In this document: piece after piece, positions 5,949 through 6,050 of the stretch
Layout: every line of letters begins with the position of its first letter
Numbering within the stretch: the first letter of the stretch is position 1
Source: an uncultured Paracoccaceae bacterium
GTDB taxonomy: Bacteria; Pseudomonadota; Alphaproteobacteria; Rhodobacterales; Rhodobacteraceae
Direction: 5' to 3'
DNA: 6,050 nt
NCBI GenBank assembly: GCA_913054485.1
Contig: CAJXHQ010000205.1
Coordinates: 1-6,050 of the forward strand
Translations under genes and position numbers: made by a program
Notes under the pieces: model-generated
The model's database searches: none
What the model was told of the DNA's origin: nothing
The model's input: only the letters and a program-made list of their open reading frames with translations

Positions 5949-6050
5949 TCAGCCTTCTGCCGTCACGACTCGAATCGAGCGAATCGATGGATCCGCCAAA
6001 ACATAAGCCTCGCGCAGCAGGGACAGCCATTTTGATGAAATATAGTCTGC
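5949..6050 (-). CDS. Possible C-terminal end of a gene entering from the right edge
   Basis: Reading in from 6050 on the minus strand gives 33 codons and then a TGA (5951-5949). The residues begin ADYISSKWLSLLREAY and end VVTAEG, a composition that looks like a folded-protein C-terminus rather than a shadow frame. Codon third positions are only about half G/C, well below the neighbouring genes, so it is either foreign in origin or not coding. The frame contains a SIR-SIR duplication encoded by the 9-bp repeat. No family is recognised. It competes with a 51-codon plus-strand frame over the same bases. Confidence 0.27.
   Translation of the reverse strand, partial: ADYISSKWLSLLREAYVLADPSIRSIRVVTAEG

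Larger units (their letters stand above)
5696..6050. other. Intergenic stretch without a convincing complete gene
   Basis: About 355 bp, visibly less GC-rich than the rest of the window. It should contain the promoter of the small membrane-protein gene. It also holds a 9-bp near-tandem repeat at 5971-5988 (CGAATCGA twice, separated by G), the first copy within the short palindrome CTCGAATCGAG (5969-5979). No tRNA, insertion-sequence end or CRISPR repeat was recognised. Only the possible partial frame at its right end is proposed as coding. Confidence 0.6.

Noticed and set aside
5851..6006. 51-codon Arg-rich plus-strand frame
   Set aside because: Its ribosome site is weak, no motif is seen, and it overlaps an equally uncertain minus-strand frame; the evidence is not enough for a gene call.
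6035..6050. ATG near the right edge (reads MKYSL) that could begin a plus-strand gene
   Set aside because: Only five codons are visible, and the possible AGGGAC site is about 11 bases away, so coding cannot be judged.

Overview
The window is GC-rich (by eye a little above 60 % G+C), with strong third-position GC bias in its coding regions. The gene types and protein flavour (a GMC oxidoreductase of the surface-polysaccharide-locus type, a DegT aminotransferase, a PAPS sulfotransferase) fit an alphaproteobacterium, most likely a Rhodobacterales/roseobacter-type organism. That assignment is inference from composition and protein style; there is no rRNA or marker gene here.

Layout. On the minus strand, 1300 down to the left edge holds the N-terminal 433 residues of a GMC-family FAD oxidoreductase whose C-terminal catalytic half lies outside the window. 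A 149-bp divergent intergenic region (1301-1449) separates it from a plus-strand operon. The operon is a DegT/DnrJ/EryC1/StrS PLP aminotransferase (1450-2607), a possible 17-codon linker ORF joined by ATGA overlaps at both ends (2604-2657), and a membrane-anchored or exported SGNH/sialate-O-acetylesterase-like esterase (2654-3508). Eight bases further on, a minus-strand pair runs towards it: a PAPS-dependent sulfotransferase (4431-3517) and, upstream of it with a 4-nt GTGA overlap, a classical short-chain dehydrogenase (5255-4428). Behind a terminator-like hairpin lies a small three-helix membrane protein (5684-5364) with a TTG start and a perfect Shine-Dalgarno. The last ~365 bp are less GC-rich and hold no convincing complete gene, though a 33-codon reading frame enters from the right edge on the minus strand.

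How they may work together (inference). Alcohol oxidation (GMC, SDR), amination of a keto/aldehyde sugar (DegT), sulfation (sulfotransferase) and de-esterification outside the cytoplasm (SGNH esterase) are together typical of a tailoring module for a cell-surface polysaccharide or other glycoconjugate. The divergent GMC/aminotransferase pair would allow an oxidise-then-aminate step on a sugar or cyclitol. No glycosyltransferase, polymerase or flippase is in view, so this is either the edge of a larger locus or a stand-alone decoration set. The substrate cannot be read from the sequence.
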